Source of the DNA: CBDFKQ01 sp965248855
Lineage (GTDB): Bacteria > Bacteroidota > Bacteroidia > Cytophagales > 172606-1
NCBI GenBank assembly: GCA_965248855.1
Contig: CBDFKQ010000025.1
Span: 21,946-85,945, forward strand
Direction of reading: 5' to 3'
DNA: 64,000 bases
The notes under the pieces were generated by a model that ran no database searches, had not been told where the DNA came from, and saw only the letters and a list, made by a program, of their open reading frames with translations. Below, piece by piece: positions 1 to 10,000 of this stretch. Positions within the stretch are counted from its first letter, which is position 1, and each line of letters begins with the position of its first letter. Both the position numbers and the translations under genes were made by a program.

Positions 1-2841
1 TTGGAAGCCGATAAAATTGTTGGGGAAGCAAAGTTTACAAAGTCAGAAATCAATTACGGTACTAAAGATCTTTTGGTAGATTCTTTATATATTTCTTCTC
101 AAAAAGACAGTACCCATAATAGAAATTTTCATTTAGTGTCAGATTTTATAAACGTTGATGCCCGGGGTAACTTCGAGTTTACTAAACTTATTGAAGATGC
201 TAAAACTTTAACCAAAGAATACAAAATCAGCTTTCAAAATAATAAAACCCAATCCAAAAATTATTATCAGAAAAAATCTTCTAAAACACCTCAAAAATAT
301 AATATCAACTATAAAATTGACCTTACAGATGTTAATCCACTTCTTACCTTATTTTATCCGTCTGTTACAATAAGTCCCGAAACACAAATTGAAGGGAATT
401 TTTCGGCCGGTAAGAATTCAATATTTGCCTTTAATACCACTATAAAAAACATTACGTATAATAATTACGCATTTCATAATTCTATTATAGATTTTAATAC
501 TTCGAAATTATATAATAATGCTTCCATCTTAGCATCTTGCTATATAAATTCTTCTAAACAAGAGCTTGCAAAAGCTGCTGAAACAGAAAAATTAACCCTT
601 GAAGCCATTTGGTTTAACGATCATATTGAATTTGAAAACAATGTGAGGCAATATAAAACCGACAACTTTGCGAATTTAAAAGGTGATCTGTATTTCTTTG
701 AAGACAGGATGGAAATGAAATTAAAACCATCCAGCATTCAGGTTTTGGATAAGAATTGGCACTTTGCAAATGATAATTTAATCACATTCAGAGAGAAGGA
801 AATTAATTTTAAAAATATTAAACTTGAAAACAGTTTTCATTATATCTCGCTTGAAGGTGATGTATCCAAGGATCCCGATAAGGAATTAAAATTAAGCATT
901 CAGGATTTTGACATAACTATATTAAATCCTATCGTAAACAGTAAATTGCAGGGTAATGCCAATGGATATGTTGTATTAAAAGATATCTATAATAATATTT
1001 TTCTTGATAGTCAATTAAATATTGAGGAATTGGTTATTGATAAATTTTTGATTGGGGATATTGAAGGAAAAGCTACATGGGATAACTCCATTCAAAAATT
1101 AAATATAAATTATGATATTAATCGCTTTAATGAACAGATACTTATTCTTACAGGTACCTACGACCCAAATAATAAAACAAGCGCATTAAATATAAATATT
1201 AACTTAAATGACACGGATTTACAAATTTTAGAACCCTTTATAAAAGATGATTTAAGTAATTTGGGTGGCAAAGCCAAGGGAGAATTATTTTTAACCGGAA
1301 ACTTAAATGCACCTATTTTAAAAGGTGAAGTGAACATTGTAAATGGAAAATTTAAATATAATTACCTCAATACAACCTACACTTTTAACGACAAAATATA
1401 TTTTTTAGTTAACCAAATAGGCGTAAAAAATTTACAGTTATTAGATGACAGTGGAAATAAGGCAATTATTAAAGGGGGTATTTTTCATGATGGATTCAAA
1501 AATTTCATATTAGATGTAACCGGTGTTTTCAATAATTTTAAAGTGCTTCAAACCACTGCAAAAGAAGGATCTTCTTTTTATGGTACAGCAATCGTTTCAG
1601 GGGATTTTGGAATAAGCGGGACCTTTAAAAATTTAATAATAAAAGCAAACGCCAAAAGTGAAGCCGGAACCAAGATTTTTATTCCTGTAAGTCAATCCAG
1701 TGATATCGGTGATGAAGAATATATAAGTTTTGTAAGTAATAAATTAAAAGATTCCTCTTCAATAACTTCAAATAAACCGGATTTGAGTGGTGTTATCCTT
1801 GATTTTAATTTAGATATTACACCTGATGCTTATTGTGAAATTATTTTTGATATTCGTACCGGTGATATTATAAGGGGCTCAGGTAACGGTAAAATTAAAA
1901 TGGAGATAGATACCAAGGGCAGTTTTAACATGTATGGCGATTTTATAATAGAAAAAGGCTTTTATAATTTTACTTTGCCCGGTATCGGATTTGTAAATAA
2001 AGAGTTTAATGTAAAGCAGGGAGGAAGAATAACTTGGAACGGCGATCCTTATGAAGCTAATTTGGATTTAAAAGCCACATACGAACAATATGCTTCTCTT
2101 AAACCAATTTTACAACTAGAACCAAATGAAATTGATAATCCGGTTTATAACCAGCGGGTTCCTGTAACTGTAATTTTATCCTTAACCGGTAGCTTATTAA
2201 CTCCTCAAATTGATTTAAATATTGATTTGAAAGAATATCCTACAGATTTTGGTCCAAGAGGTGTATTGGCATTTTTATCAAAAATCAGAACAGATGAACA
2301 GGAATTAAACAGGCAGGCCTTTAGTTTAATTGTTCTAAAAAGGTTACAACCTGCCGGCTCTTTTAGCGGTGCACAAGGTTCGGCAATAAACAGCTTGAGT
2401 GAATTTTTATCAAATCAGTTAAGTTATTGGGTTTCTCAAGTTGATGAAAAGCTGGAATTTGATTTAAATGTAAATACGCTCGATGCTAATGCTTACGCTA
2501 ATTTTCAATGGAGAATGTCATATTCCTTGTTAAAGGGGCGCTTAAAAATTACAAGAAATAATAATATAAATGCTTATAGTTCACAATCGCAAAATTTAAT
2601 AGGTGAGTGGACAATAGAATATTGGCTTGCCAAAGATGGGAGGTTCAGGGTTAAAATGTATAACAGAAATTCTCAAAATGTAATCAATGCCAGTAATTCT
2701 ACTAATACTATGGCCGGGTTTAGTTTATTACATACCGCAAGCTTTAATAATTTAGGAGAGTTTTTAAGAAGGCGCCGAAAAAAAACTGATGAGCAAACAC
2801 CCTCTCAGGAAAAAGATCCATTAAACCCTCCATTGCAATAA
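1..2841 (+). CDS. tamB: TamB-like translocation/assembly protein (5' end outside window)
   Basis: The reading frame is open at base 1 without a convincing start, so the N-terminal part lies upstream; 946 residues are visible. The long beta-rich, repetitive middle and the C-terminal DUF490/TamB domain (about residues 560-920) fit TamB. TamB proteins bridge the periplasm and help insert outer-membrane proteins or move lipids. The tail (about 915-946) is basic and low complexity. It ends 7 bases before a convergent batE-like gene. TamB is usually next to a BamA/TamA-family gene, which would be upstream of the window. The family call is solid; the exact cargo in Bacteroidota is not known from sequence. 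Confidence 0.85.
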   Translation: MEADKIVGEAKFTKSEINYGTKDLLVDSLYISSQKDSTHNRNFHLVSDFINVDARGNFEFTKLIEDAKTLTKEYKISFQNNKTQSKNYYQKKSSKTPQKYNINYKIDLTDVNPLLTLFYPSVTISPETQIEGNFSAGKNSIFAFNTTIKNITYNNYAFHNSIIDFNTSKLYNNASILASCYINSSKQELAKAAETEKLTLEAIWFNDHIEFENNVRQYKTDNFANLKGDLYFFEDRMEMKLKPSSIQVLDKNWHFANDNLITFREKEINFKNIKLENSFHYISLEGDVSKDPDKELKLSIQDFDITILNPIVNSKLQGNANGYVVLKDIYNNIFLDSQLNIEELVIDKFLIGDIEGKATWDNSIQKLNINYDINRFNEQILILTGTYDPNNKTSALNININLNDTDLQILEPFIKDDLSNLGGKAKGELFLTGNLNAPILKGEVNIVNGKFKYNYLNTTYTFNDKIYFLVNQIGVKNLQLLDDSGNKAIIKGGIFHDGFKNFILDVTGVFNNFKVLQTTAKEGSSFYGTAIVSGDFGISGTFKNLIIKANAKSEAGTKIFIPVSQSSDIGDEEYISFVSNKLKDSSSITSNKPDLSGVILDFNLDITPDAYCEIIFDIRTGDIIRGSGNGKIKMEIDTKGSFNMYGDFIIEKGFYNFTLPGIGFVNKEFNVKQGGRITWNGDPYEANLDLKATYEQYASLKPILQLEPNEIDNPVYNQRVPVTVILSLTGSLLTPQIDLNIDLKEYPTDFGPRGVLAFLSKIRTDEQELNRQAFSLIVLKRLQPAGSFSGAQGSAINSLSEFLSNQLSYWVSQVDEKLEFDLNVNTLDANAYANFQWRMSYSLLKGRLKITRNNNINAYSSQSQNLIGEWTIEYWLAKDGRFRVKMYNRNSQNVINASNSTNTMAGFSLLHTASFNNLGEFLRRRRKKTDEQTPSQEKDPLNPPLQ

Positions 2842-2848
2842 CAAATAA

Positions 2849-3589
2849 TTAATTTTCTATTTCCCAAATATTTTTTTTATTAATAAATGCCTTTTTACCT
2901 TCCCATTCGGTTTGTATCCATATATCATTTTTGGCTGTATAGGCAAGCCTGTTGCCTTTGTTTATAATTTGAATAACTCCACACCCTGATGTAGCCGCTT
3001 CCATTAAATACGTGTTGTCGTTCTTTATAATAATATATTTTTGAACAGGCCTCATATTTATTAAAAACAAATACAATATTAAAATTATGATTACACCCGT
3101 ATTTCGTTGAATAGAGATAAAATCTTTCCTAATTAATTTTGCAATTAGATTTATAAATAAAATGCCGCCAATTGCAAAAAACGACGTTACCAGATAAAGA
3201 TAATATTTGTCATAAAAAGTCCAGAATACATTTTCATCTGTAATAGCGTATCCTTTAAGTCTATTTTTATCGGCAAGTTCATCCATTTTTTTGATTATTT
3301 TCTGATCAGGATGCAGTATATAATATCTGTTTAAATAATATAAACCTTGGGCATAATCGCCTAAGCCTTCACTTATAAATGCCATCTTAAGGAACATATC
3401 CGGGTAGAAAATTGAATCATTTAAAGCTATTTCGTAATAATTTAAGGCTTCTTTAAATTTTTTTTGACGAAAATAAGTATCAGCCTCTTTTATAAGGTCA
3501 ACATTATCAGCTCTTACCGGATAAGGAATAAAAAAGGCGAATGTAAGACCAATGATAAAATAAAATATTTTTTTTGTTTGATGTTGCAT
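2849..3589 (-). CDS. BatE-like TPR / two-TM / SH3 membrane protein
   Basis: About 246 residues from the ATG at 3589; an upstream non-ATG extension would place a poor N-terminus before a good signal peptide. Order: signal peptide (1-27), TPR-like helical repeats (about 30-125), two membrane segments (about 135-155 and 165-180), then a C-terminal SH3-like domain with a W-E-G-K-K-A motif. This is the layout of BatE proteins of Bacteroidota bat (aerotolerance) operons. No other bat genes are adjacent, so the match is to architecture rather than operon context. It converges with tamB and diverges from tRNA-Lys. Confidence 0.6.
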   Translation of the reverse strand: MQHQTKKIFYFIIGLTFAFFIPYPVRADNVDLIKEADTYFRQKKFKEALNYYEIALNDSIFYPDMFLKMAFISEGLGDYAQGLYYLNRYYILHPDQKIIKKMDELADKNRLKGYAITDENVFWTFYDKYYLYLVTSFFAIGGILFINLIAKLIRKDFISIQRNTGVIIILILYLFLINMRPVQKYIIIKNDNTYLMEAATSGCGVIQIINKGNRLAYTAKNDIWIQTEWEGKKAFINKKNIWEIEN

Positions 3590-3605
3590 TATAAAATCAG
3601 ACTGG

Positions 3606-3613
3606 TATATTTG
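3606..3613 (+). promoter_or_regulatory. TAnnTTTG -7 box for tRNA-Lys
   Basis: TATATTTG matches the Bacteroidota -7 consensus and lies 62 bases upstream of the mature tRNA-Lys 5' end. Confidence 0.5.
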
Positions 3614-3620
3614 CACCACA

Positions 3621-3649
3621 ATTTACAAAAACGCTTTGTTTTTGTAAAT
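3621..3649. repeat. Perfect 11-bp inverted repeat upstream of tRNA-Lys
   Basis: ATTTACAAAAA (3621-3631) and TTTTTGTAAAT (3639-3649) form a perfect stem with a 7-base loop, inside the predicted tRNA leader. It could be an operator, a leader hairpin or a weak terminator. Confidence 0.5.
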
Positions 3650-3675
3650 TTAAAATAATTTCTGTAATAAGAAAT

Positions 3676-3748
3676 GATTCCGTAGCTCAGCTGGTAGAGC
3701 ACATCACTTTTAATGATGGGGTCCTGGGTTCGAATCCCAGCGGGATCA
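3676..3748 (+). tRNA. tRNA-Lys(UUU)
   Basis: The 73-base sequence folds as a canonical cloverleaf: acceptor GATTCCG with CGGGATC (one G-U pair), D arm GCTC...GAGC, anticodon loop CTTTTAA (anticodon TTT) on stem CATCA/TGATG, and T arm CTGGG-TTCGAAT-CCCAG. CCA is not encoded. Its 3' end is the integration target of the adjacent 40 kb element. Confidence 0.97.
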
Positions 3749-3749
3749 C
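3736..3749. other. attL core (tRNA-Lys 3' end)
   Basis: CCCAGCGGGATCAC at the 3' end of tRNA-Lys is repeated exactly at 43542-43555. Confidence 0.85.
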
Positions 3750-3769
3750 GTTTTTCGCCCCAAATGCTT

Positions 3770-3806
3770 ATTTAGAGGTTTATTGTTTTTCCATAAGCCT
3801 CTAAAT
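3770..3806. terminator. 13-bp hairpin behind attL (conserved behind attR)
   Basis: Arms 3770-3782 and 3794-3806 pair over 13 bp with one G-U. The same hairpin occurs at 43575-43611. It may end tRNA-Lys transcription or be part of the recombination site; its conservation in both copies suggests it travels with the integrase. Confidence 0.55.
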
Positions 3807-3845
3807 TCAATCTAGCCCCATATCAGCAGATAAATTTTTATTCCA

Positions 3846-3882
3846 AATCGCTTGCTAACTTCTTTGAATCGCTTGCTAACTT
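3846..3882. repeat. Direct repeats, candidate integrase arm sites
   Basis: AATCGCTTGCTAACTT occurs at 3846-3861 and 3867-3882 (21-base period). A 13-base part recurs at 43654-43666 in front of the integrase remnant. The position between att core and int fits arm-type Int or Xis binding sites. Confidence 0.5.
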
Positions 3883-3929
3883 TAGCCCGATTTAAATAAC
3901 CTACCCAAGCTAATGTATTTTATAAAAAA

Positions 3930-5110
3930 ATGTCAATTTTATTTTGGCTGAGAAAAAACCAAAAAAATCGAAAAGGGGAATCCCCCGTCTGGTGTACCCT
4001 TACAATGGATAGCCATAAAACCGAGTTATCCTGTAATATTTCTATAAGGGAAACGGATTGGAACCAAATAAAACAAATGTCGGAAGGCTTACTGAAGGAT
4101 TATCAAAACTCCCATTTGGAACAAATTTCCTTAAGGCTTTTACAAATTAAAATCCAACTTGATGCCATCGGCAAGCCATTCACTCCAAAAGATGTAAAAG
4201 AAAGGTATCTGGGCAAAAAAATACAACACCCGACTTTTTTGCAACAATATGATTTAATGGTTTCAGAGAAAAAAATTAAGAACCCGAATAGCAAGCCGGC
4301 CAGTTTTAAAAAATATCAAATCTTTAAAAAAAATTTTGTTTCGTTTTTAAATAGTATCGGGCAAATAGATATTTATCCAAATGAGTTTTCGCCTACGTTA
4401 ATGGACGCTTTTGAAATATTTTTATATGCGAATTTACGTAGCTGTTGCAAAAACCATGCTTTCAGACATTTGGAAACCATAAAAGCAGTACAAAAATTTT
4501 GCATCCGTAAAGATTCCTTACACAATCTTGCTGCCACCGAATATATTACAACCAGGGAGAGGTCTAAAAATATTTTATTCTTGAAAAGTTATGAAGTTCG
4601 GAAATTAGAAACTTTTGATTTCAATTCAAAGCCTTTAGAGATAGCTGCTGATCTCTTTATGTTCCAATGCTGGACAGGTTTTGCTTATGTTGATTTATAC
4701 CAATTCAATTATGATACCGACATAGAACTAATTAATGGTAAAGAATGGATAATTAAGCAAAGGCAAAAAACAGAAATTTTACCTCAACTACCTTTATTTC
4801 CAAAGGCAAAAGATATTTTAGAGAAATATGATCATAAGTTGCCTCTTTTAACAAATCAAAACTATAATGACCATTTAAAAGTTATTGCAGGCTATTTGAA
4901 TTTAAAATTTAATCTTACAACACATATCGCAAGGAAAACAGCTGGAACATTATGGCTTAATAACGGATTTCTTTAGATGTAGTAAGTAAAATGCTTGGCC
5001 ACAAAAAAGTCCAGACAACTAAAGACATGTATACTTTTTTAGATTTGGAAAGAGTAGAAAGGGAAACGAGAATATTTTTTGAAAAGTCTTATGAAACAGA
5101 GATAGTTTAA
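3930..5110 (+). CDS. Tyrosine recombinase/integrase (one-base frame break near 4970)
   Basis: Catalyses site-specific integration and excision, here at tRNA-Lys. The N-terminal part has the Bacteroidota arm-DNA-binding domain (about 1-85), then a SAM-like core-binding domain (about 95-200) and a catalytic domain. As read, translation stops at 4976. One extra T in the run 4968-4970 restores a continuous frame to TAA at 5110, adding the H-x-x-R box partner MLGHKKVQTTKDMY with the Tyr nucleophile. The first catalytic Arg box reads TGFAYVDL, the Arg-less variant seen in many Bacteroides-type (IntDOT-like) integrases. A strong terminator follows at 5122, supporting 5110 as the true end. Probably intact in the cell. 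Confidence 0.88.
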
Positions 5111-5121
5111 TTTAATATATC

Positions 5122-5153
5122 AAAGAAACCTGGCATATTTGTCAGGTTTCTTT
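5122..5153 (+). terminator. Intrinsic terminator of integrase
   Basis: AAAGAAACCTG (5122-5132) pairs perfectly with CAGGTTTCTTT (5143-5153), 12 bases after the restored integrase stop. Confidence 0.75.
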
Positions 5154-5341
5154 ATAATTTATTTTTAATAATTTTTCAATTATTATCAGTTAAAATTGCT
5201 TTATAAAAAAATCCTAATACCTTTGTTTCACCATCACGTAATACCATTAAATTAATTTTTTCTTTCCTCTTTCTGAAATAATATTTATTGGCTGAAAATA
5301 AATTGGAAACTTTTATTGCCCATTAACTTCATTAGATATTT

Positions 5342-5369
5342 CAAAACCCTTTCACTACAAAGGGTTTTG
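5342..5369. terminator. Second perfect hairpin upstream of the LRR gene
   Basis: CAAAACCCTTT (5342-5352) and AAAGGGTTTTG (5359-5369) form a perfect 11-bp stem with loop CACTAC; a T-rich stretch follows 15 bases later. The rest of 5111-5413 shows no gene, so this may be left from a lost gene. Confidence 0.55.
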
Positions 5370-5413
5370 GTTACTATTGATTATTTTTTTTAATATACTA
5401 CCTTCACCATAAC

Positions 5414-7009
5414 ATGAAAAATTATTACCTGAATTTATTCGGGCTTGTAGTACTTTGTTTTGTTTTCACTCTTCATAGTTTTAGTCAAAGTAAACTTCTT
5501 TCCTTTCAGGAATTAAACGATAAAAACCAATTCATTTCTTTAAGAGAAGCGATTAAAAGCCCTTCAAAGGTTTATAAACTTGCCTTATGCGATTCACTCG
5601 GAAGCTTTCCTGATGAAATACTAAAATTTAAAAACCTTCAGATCCTTGAACTCAACTTTACAGCTTTAGATCATATCCCTGCCGGTATATCCAAACTAAA
5701 GAATTTACAGGTACTTGATTTGAGTAATAATAAATTTAAGCATTTCCCACATGCTTTGCTTTTGCTTCCCAATTTAACAGTACTCAAACTTTCTGAAAAC
5801 CAAATCGATTCCCTGCCAAAAGAACTGGCTACTTTAAAGAAACTTAAAGGCCTGCAAATTGTAAACAATAAAATAACTACTGTCCCAAGTGAAATACAAG
5901 TACTTAAGCTACCAGATTTACAGGTTAGGGGTTCATCCTTCAAAGGGTTATTGAGAAAAGAAGAACTGGCCGTAAGCAAAACCTTTGAAAGCCTCGAATC
6001 AGCTTTAAAGAACCCTGAAAGTGTTTATAAACTTTCATTGTCCAATATAAAAGAACTTGGCCCGGATATTAGTAAATTTAAAAACCTGCAGGAACTGCAT
6101 ATAAATAATAATCAGTTAAGTTCTTTCCCTAAAGAAATCGGAGACTTAAAGAATTTGCAGGTACTCAATGCAGGCAACAATAAATTAACCGGTTTACCGG
6201 AAGAAATAGGGAATTTAAAAAACCTCGAGCATTTGAACATTGGCTTGAATAAAATAACAAATCTTCCTGAAGGACTGGGAGGATTAGAAAAACTTACAAA
6301 TTTACAAGCCGGTGGTAACCAGCTTACCTCTTTACCCAATTCCATTGAAAAGCTTGGTTCTTTACAAAACTTATTACTGGGTAATAATAAACTAAATACC
6401 CTGCCTGCTAATATCAATAAACTGACAAGCCTTGAAAACCTGCACGCACCCGAGAACCAGATTACCGGCCTTCCTGAATTCCCGGGATTAAAAAAACTAA
6501 AAACTTTGCATATCGGTGGGAATAAGTTAAGTACTTTACCAACATCCATAGGCAAACTCGAAGGCCTTAAAAGTTTAGACTTACAAGGCAATGCCTTAAC
6601 TTCTTTACCAAATGAATTAGGTCAAATAAAGGGACTTGAAAAGCTTGGCATTTCAGGTAATAAACTTAGTTCATTGCCTGCCGACCTTTCAGGGCTTAAG
6701 TCCTTACAATCATTAGACTTAGAGGGAAACATGCTAACAACGCTTCCTGCTTCGATAGGAAAGCTAGGCAGCCTTAAAATTCTCAACATTGGAAATAACA
6801 AACTCACCAAACTTCCCAAAGAAATGAGCGGGCTTACTAATTTGAAAGACCTTAATGCCTGGGGCAATAAAATTACAAATGTACCTGACGGCCTTTCCAA
6901 TTTAAAAAGCCTTGAAAAGTTCAGCTTGAATACAGAAGGCTGGAGTGCCGTTGATTTAAGCAAGTTAAGGACAGGATTGAGTGGAACAATGGTAAGGCCA
7001 AACCTTTAA
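5414..7009 (+). CDS. Secreted leucine-rich-repeat protein
   Basis: 531 residues beginning with a signal peptide (about 1-25, ends SFSQS). The remainder is a solenoid of roughly 18 leucine-rich repeats of 23 residues with the pattern LxxLPxxIGxLxxLxxLxLxxNxL, interrupted around residues 175-205. Such proteins bind other proteins or glycans at the surface or in the periplasm. No T9SS sorting domain or membrane anchor is visible at the C-terminus. The stop is 42 bases before the RHS gene, so the two are probably co-transcribed and the LRR protein may serve the RHS system. Specific function unknown. Confidence 0.85.
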   Translation: MKNYYLNLFGLVVLCFVFTLHSFSQSKLLSFQELNDKNQFISLREAIKSPSKVYKLALCDSLGSFPDEILKFKNLQILELNFTALDHIPAGISKLKNLQVLDLSNNKFKHFPHALLLLPNLTVLKLSENQIDSLPKELATLKKLKGLQIVNNKITTVPSEIQVLKLPDLQVRGSSFKGLLRKEELAVSKTFESLESALKNPESVYKLSLSNIKELGPDISKFKNLQELHINNNQLSSFPKEIGDLKNLQVLNAGNNKLTGLPEEIGNLKNLEHLNIGLNKITNLPEGLGGLEKLTNLQAGGNQLTSLPNSIEKLGSLQNLLLGNNKLNTLPANINKLTSLENLHAPENQITGLPEFPGLKKLKTLHIGGNKLSTLPTSIGKLEGLKSLDLQGNALTSLPNELGQIKGLEKLGISGNKLSSLPADLSGLKSLQSLDLEGNMLTTLPASIGKLGSLKILNIGNNKLTKLPKEMSGLTNLKDLNAWGNKITNVPDGLSNLKSLEKFSLNTEGWSAVDLSKLRTGLSGTMVRPNL

Positions 7010-7051
7010 TAGAATATATATATTAATTAAAATATAAATAACGTTTCCTTC

Positions 7052-10000
7052 ATGAAAAAATTTTTAAAAGGCCTTCTTTTAACCATCATTTTTTTTATAC
7101 AATTTTTAAGCCTTTTAGCTCAGACGTGTACAAGTCTGGTTTCACCCATTACTGCTTCCAAATTTACTCCCATCCCATGCGCAGATTTAAAAGCCAAAGT
7201 GGATGCTTTTGTAGCTCAGGGTGGATTGGTACAGGACAAGGCAGCCTTAACAGTAGCACTAAATACAGCTTTTAATAAAAATTTTCCCCAATCTCAATAT
7301 GAAGTGGCATTTAAAGATTGCCAAATTTTTAACGATTACTTAGCCCTTAATGGAAGTAGTTATGTGGATTTTGGTAAACGGGAGTATGCCTTAAATGATT
7401 TTACAGCGGAAGCATGGATTTATACGCCTTCAACTGTAAAAGGTGAGTATACTCAAACTATTTTATCAAATATATATTATGATTATAATAATGGGACATA
7501 TAAAGGCATGTTTTTTGGTATTGATGAAAATAAATTGACCCTCATCCTTTCAAATGGGTTTCCGACTGAATATGTGCTAATATCAAGTACCAATAATTTA
7601 ACATTGGATACTTGGCATCATATTGTTGCCCAAAGAATCGGGAATACTTTCTCTAATTTTAAACTATATATAGACGGGCAAGAAGTAACTTTTTCGTCGC
7701 TTGATAATAATATTGGATTGGTTACAAACGGCGATATCAACAATAGAGTAGAGCCTATGAAGATTGGTGCTTTAAATACTTCTGATGGAGTTGAATATTA
7801 TTTAACAGGCAATACCAAACAAGTTCGTTTATACAACCGTATTTTAACTTCTGATGAAATCCTTTCAAGTTATCAAGGAGGTGGATATACTTCTCCAACC
7901 AATCGGACAAATCTAGTATTATGGGCACCCCTTGATGACCAGTCTGGTCCTTCTGTACAAGATTATTCAGATTATAAAACTGTTGGAACTTTTAATTATC
8001 AGGGCACAGGATCTACCTGGCACCGAGATATAAATACAACTAATTGCACAACCTGTATAGCAGGCTTACCACTTTTAACAAACCCAAGTTCTTCTAGCAA
8101 TCCAACTCAAGCCCTTGCAGGGGAATCTTATATTTATAATATAGATCCTGTAGCCAATGCAACTACTTATAACTGGCAAGTGGATATCCCCGGGGCAAGA
8201 ATTACTTCAGGTCAGAATACCAACCAAATAACCGTTTTCTATGCTTCTGATCCCAATGGGAGTATATCTATAGATGTAACCAATACCTGTTCTTTAATAA
8301 CCTCTCAAACTGTAGCAGTAATTACAGGGGGTGGGGCCCTTACACCAGTAGGAATTATACCTAATGATGCTACCGGTAATAGTTATAATTATATAACTGA
8401 AAACACCATCCTCGTACCCATTACAGATCCTACCCAATTAGGTTCCCTGGATATCACTCAGATGAGCCAAAAGACTATTTACCTTGACGGACTGGGGAGA
8501 CCAATACAAAACGTAATAACAAAAGGAAGCCCTAATAAGCAAGACATGGTTTTACCTATAGAATATGATGCTTTTGGTAGACGGTCAAAACAATATCTGC
8601 CATATGTTTCAAATGAAACAAACGGCGTCTATAAGCCTAACGCCCTGGGTAATACCGGCATGCAAGCCTCTTTTTATAGCAGTACTCCGGATATTGCTAA
8701 TGATGCTTTGCCTTATTCAGAAACTATTTTTGAAAATTCACCTTTTAACCGCATAACCGAACAAGGTGCACCCGGGGATAGTTGGAAAGTAATTAAAGAT
8801 AATGTTGGAAATTCAAAACAAACCGGCAATACGCAACAAAAAAATGAATATATAAATAATGCAGGTCAGATAAGATTGTGGAGATTTGATTTTGTAAATC
8901 AATTGGCTTATAGCAATCCTGTAAATGATTTTTATGGCGCTGGTCTGTTGTGGGTTACGGAGATTAAAGATGAAAATGGCTTTTTATTTAGGAGTTATAA
9001 AGATAAAAACGGCAGGCTTATTTGTAAGAAGGCGCAGATTGTGAAACTAAGTGAATTGGCTGATGATTGGACAGAAACTCATTATATCTATGATGATTTT
9101 GGCAATACTATTTTTGTTTTACCTCCTGAATCAGTAAAAAATTTATCTACTTCTTTGGTATATGATAACTTAAATTATACCATTAAATATTATGAAAAAC
9201 CATTATCATCTGCTCGGTACGAACAAGAGTTTTTTACCTTTAATAACTTCATTTATAGTATTTTCACTTATAAATATGACGAAAGGCATAGGCTAATAGA
9301 AAATCAGGTACCGAATTCAGGCACAACTTTCTTTGTTTATGATGTTGAAAACCACTTGGTACTTTCTCAGGACGAAAAGCAAAGGGTAAATAAACAATGG
9401 ACATTTATAAAGTATGATATTTTTTCAAGGCCTATAATACATGGCCTTTATAACCTTGATAAAAGTTCAAGAAGTGATATACAAGTTATTATAAACGCCC
9501 AAACCGGCCCTCTTTTTGAAACAAGGCAGGCAAATACCTCGTTTGGATATTCCACCAATGTTTTCCCTACTACTAATATTATACCTCATATCATTAATTA
9601 TTATGATGATTATGATTTTAATCTGGATGGTATTGATGATGTAACTTACCAGAATATAAATTCCACCGGGACGGCACCCGGATTTTTAACCAGTAATTCC
9701 AGGGCGGAGGATGAATTAACAGGAACCAAAACACTGGTTCTGGATGGTAATGATAATAAGTATTTAATAAATGCAAATTTTAACGATGAATTTGGAAGGA
9801 CAATCCAGATACAATCTGACAATATTTTAGGTGGTCGGGAATTAAATACAATACGTTACGATTTTACCGGTAAGCCCTTAGAAAGCAGGTTAATGCATAA
9901 TCAGAAATCTTTGGTTGCAGATAGAACCATAATCAGCAGCACAAGTTATGATCATGCCGGAAGGGTGATCGCTAATCTCATGCAGGTTAATGGTGAAAAT

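Noticed and set aside
3930..4976. Truncated integrase as a dead gene
   Set aside because: One added T restores the catalytic His/Tyr end and a terminator follows the restored stop, so an indel is more likely than decay.
5671..6963. Minus-strand open frames inside the LRR gene
   Set aside because: Repeat codon bias leaves antisense frames open; the LRR protein explains the region.
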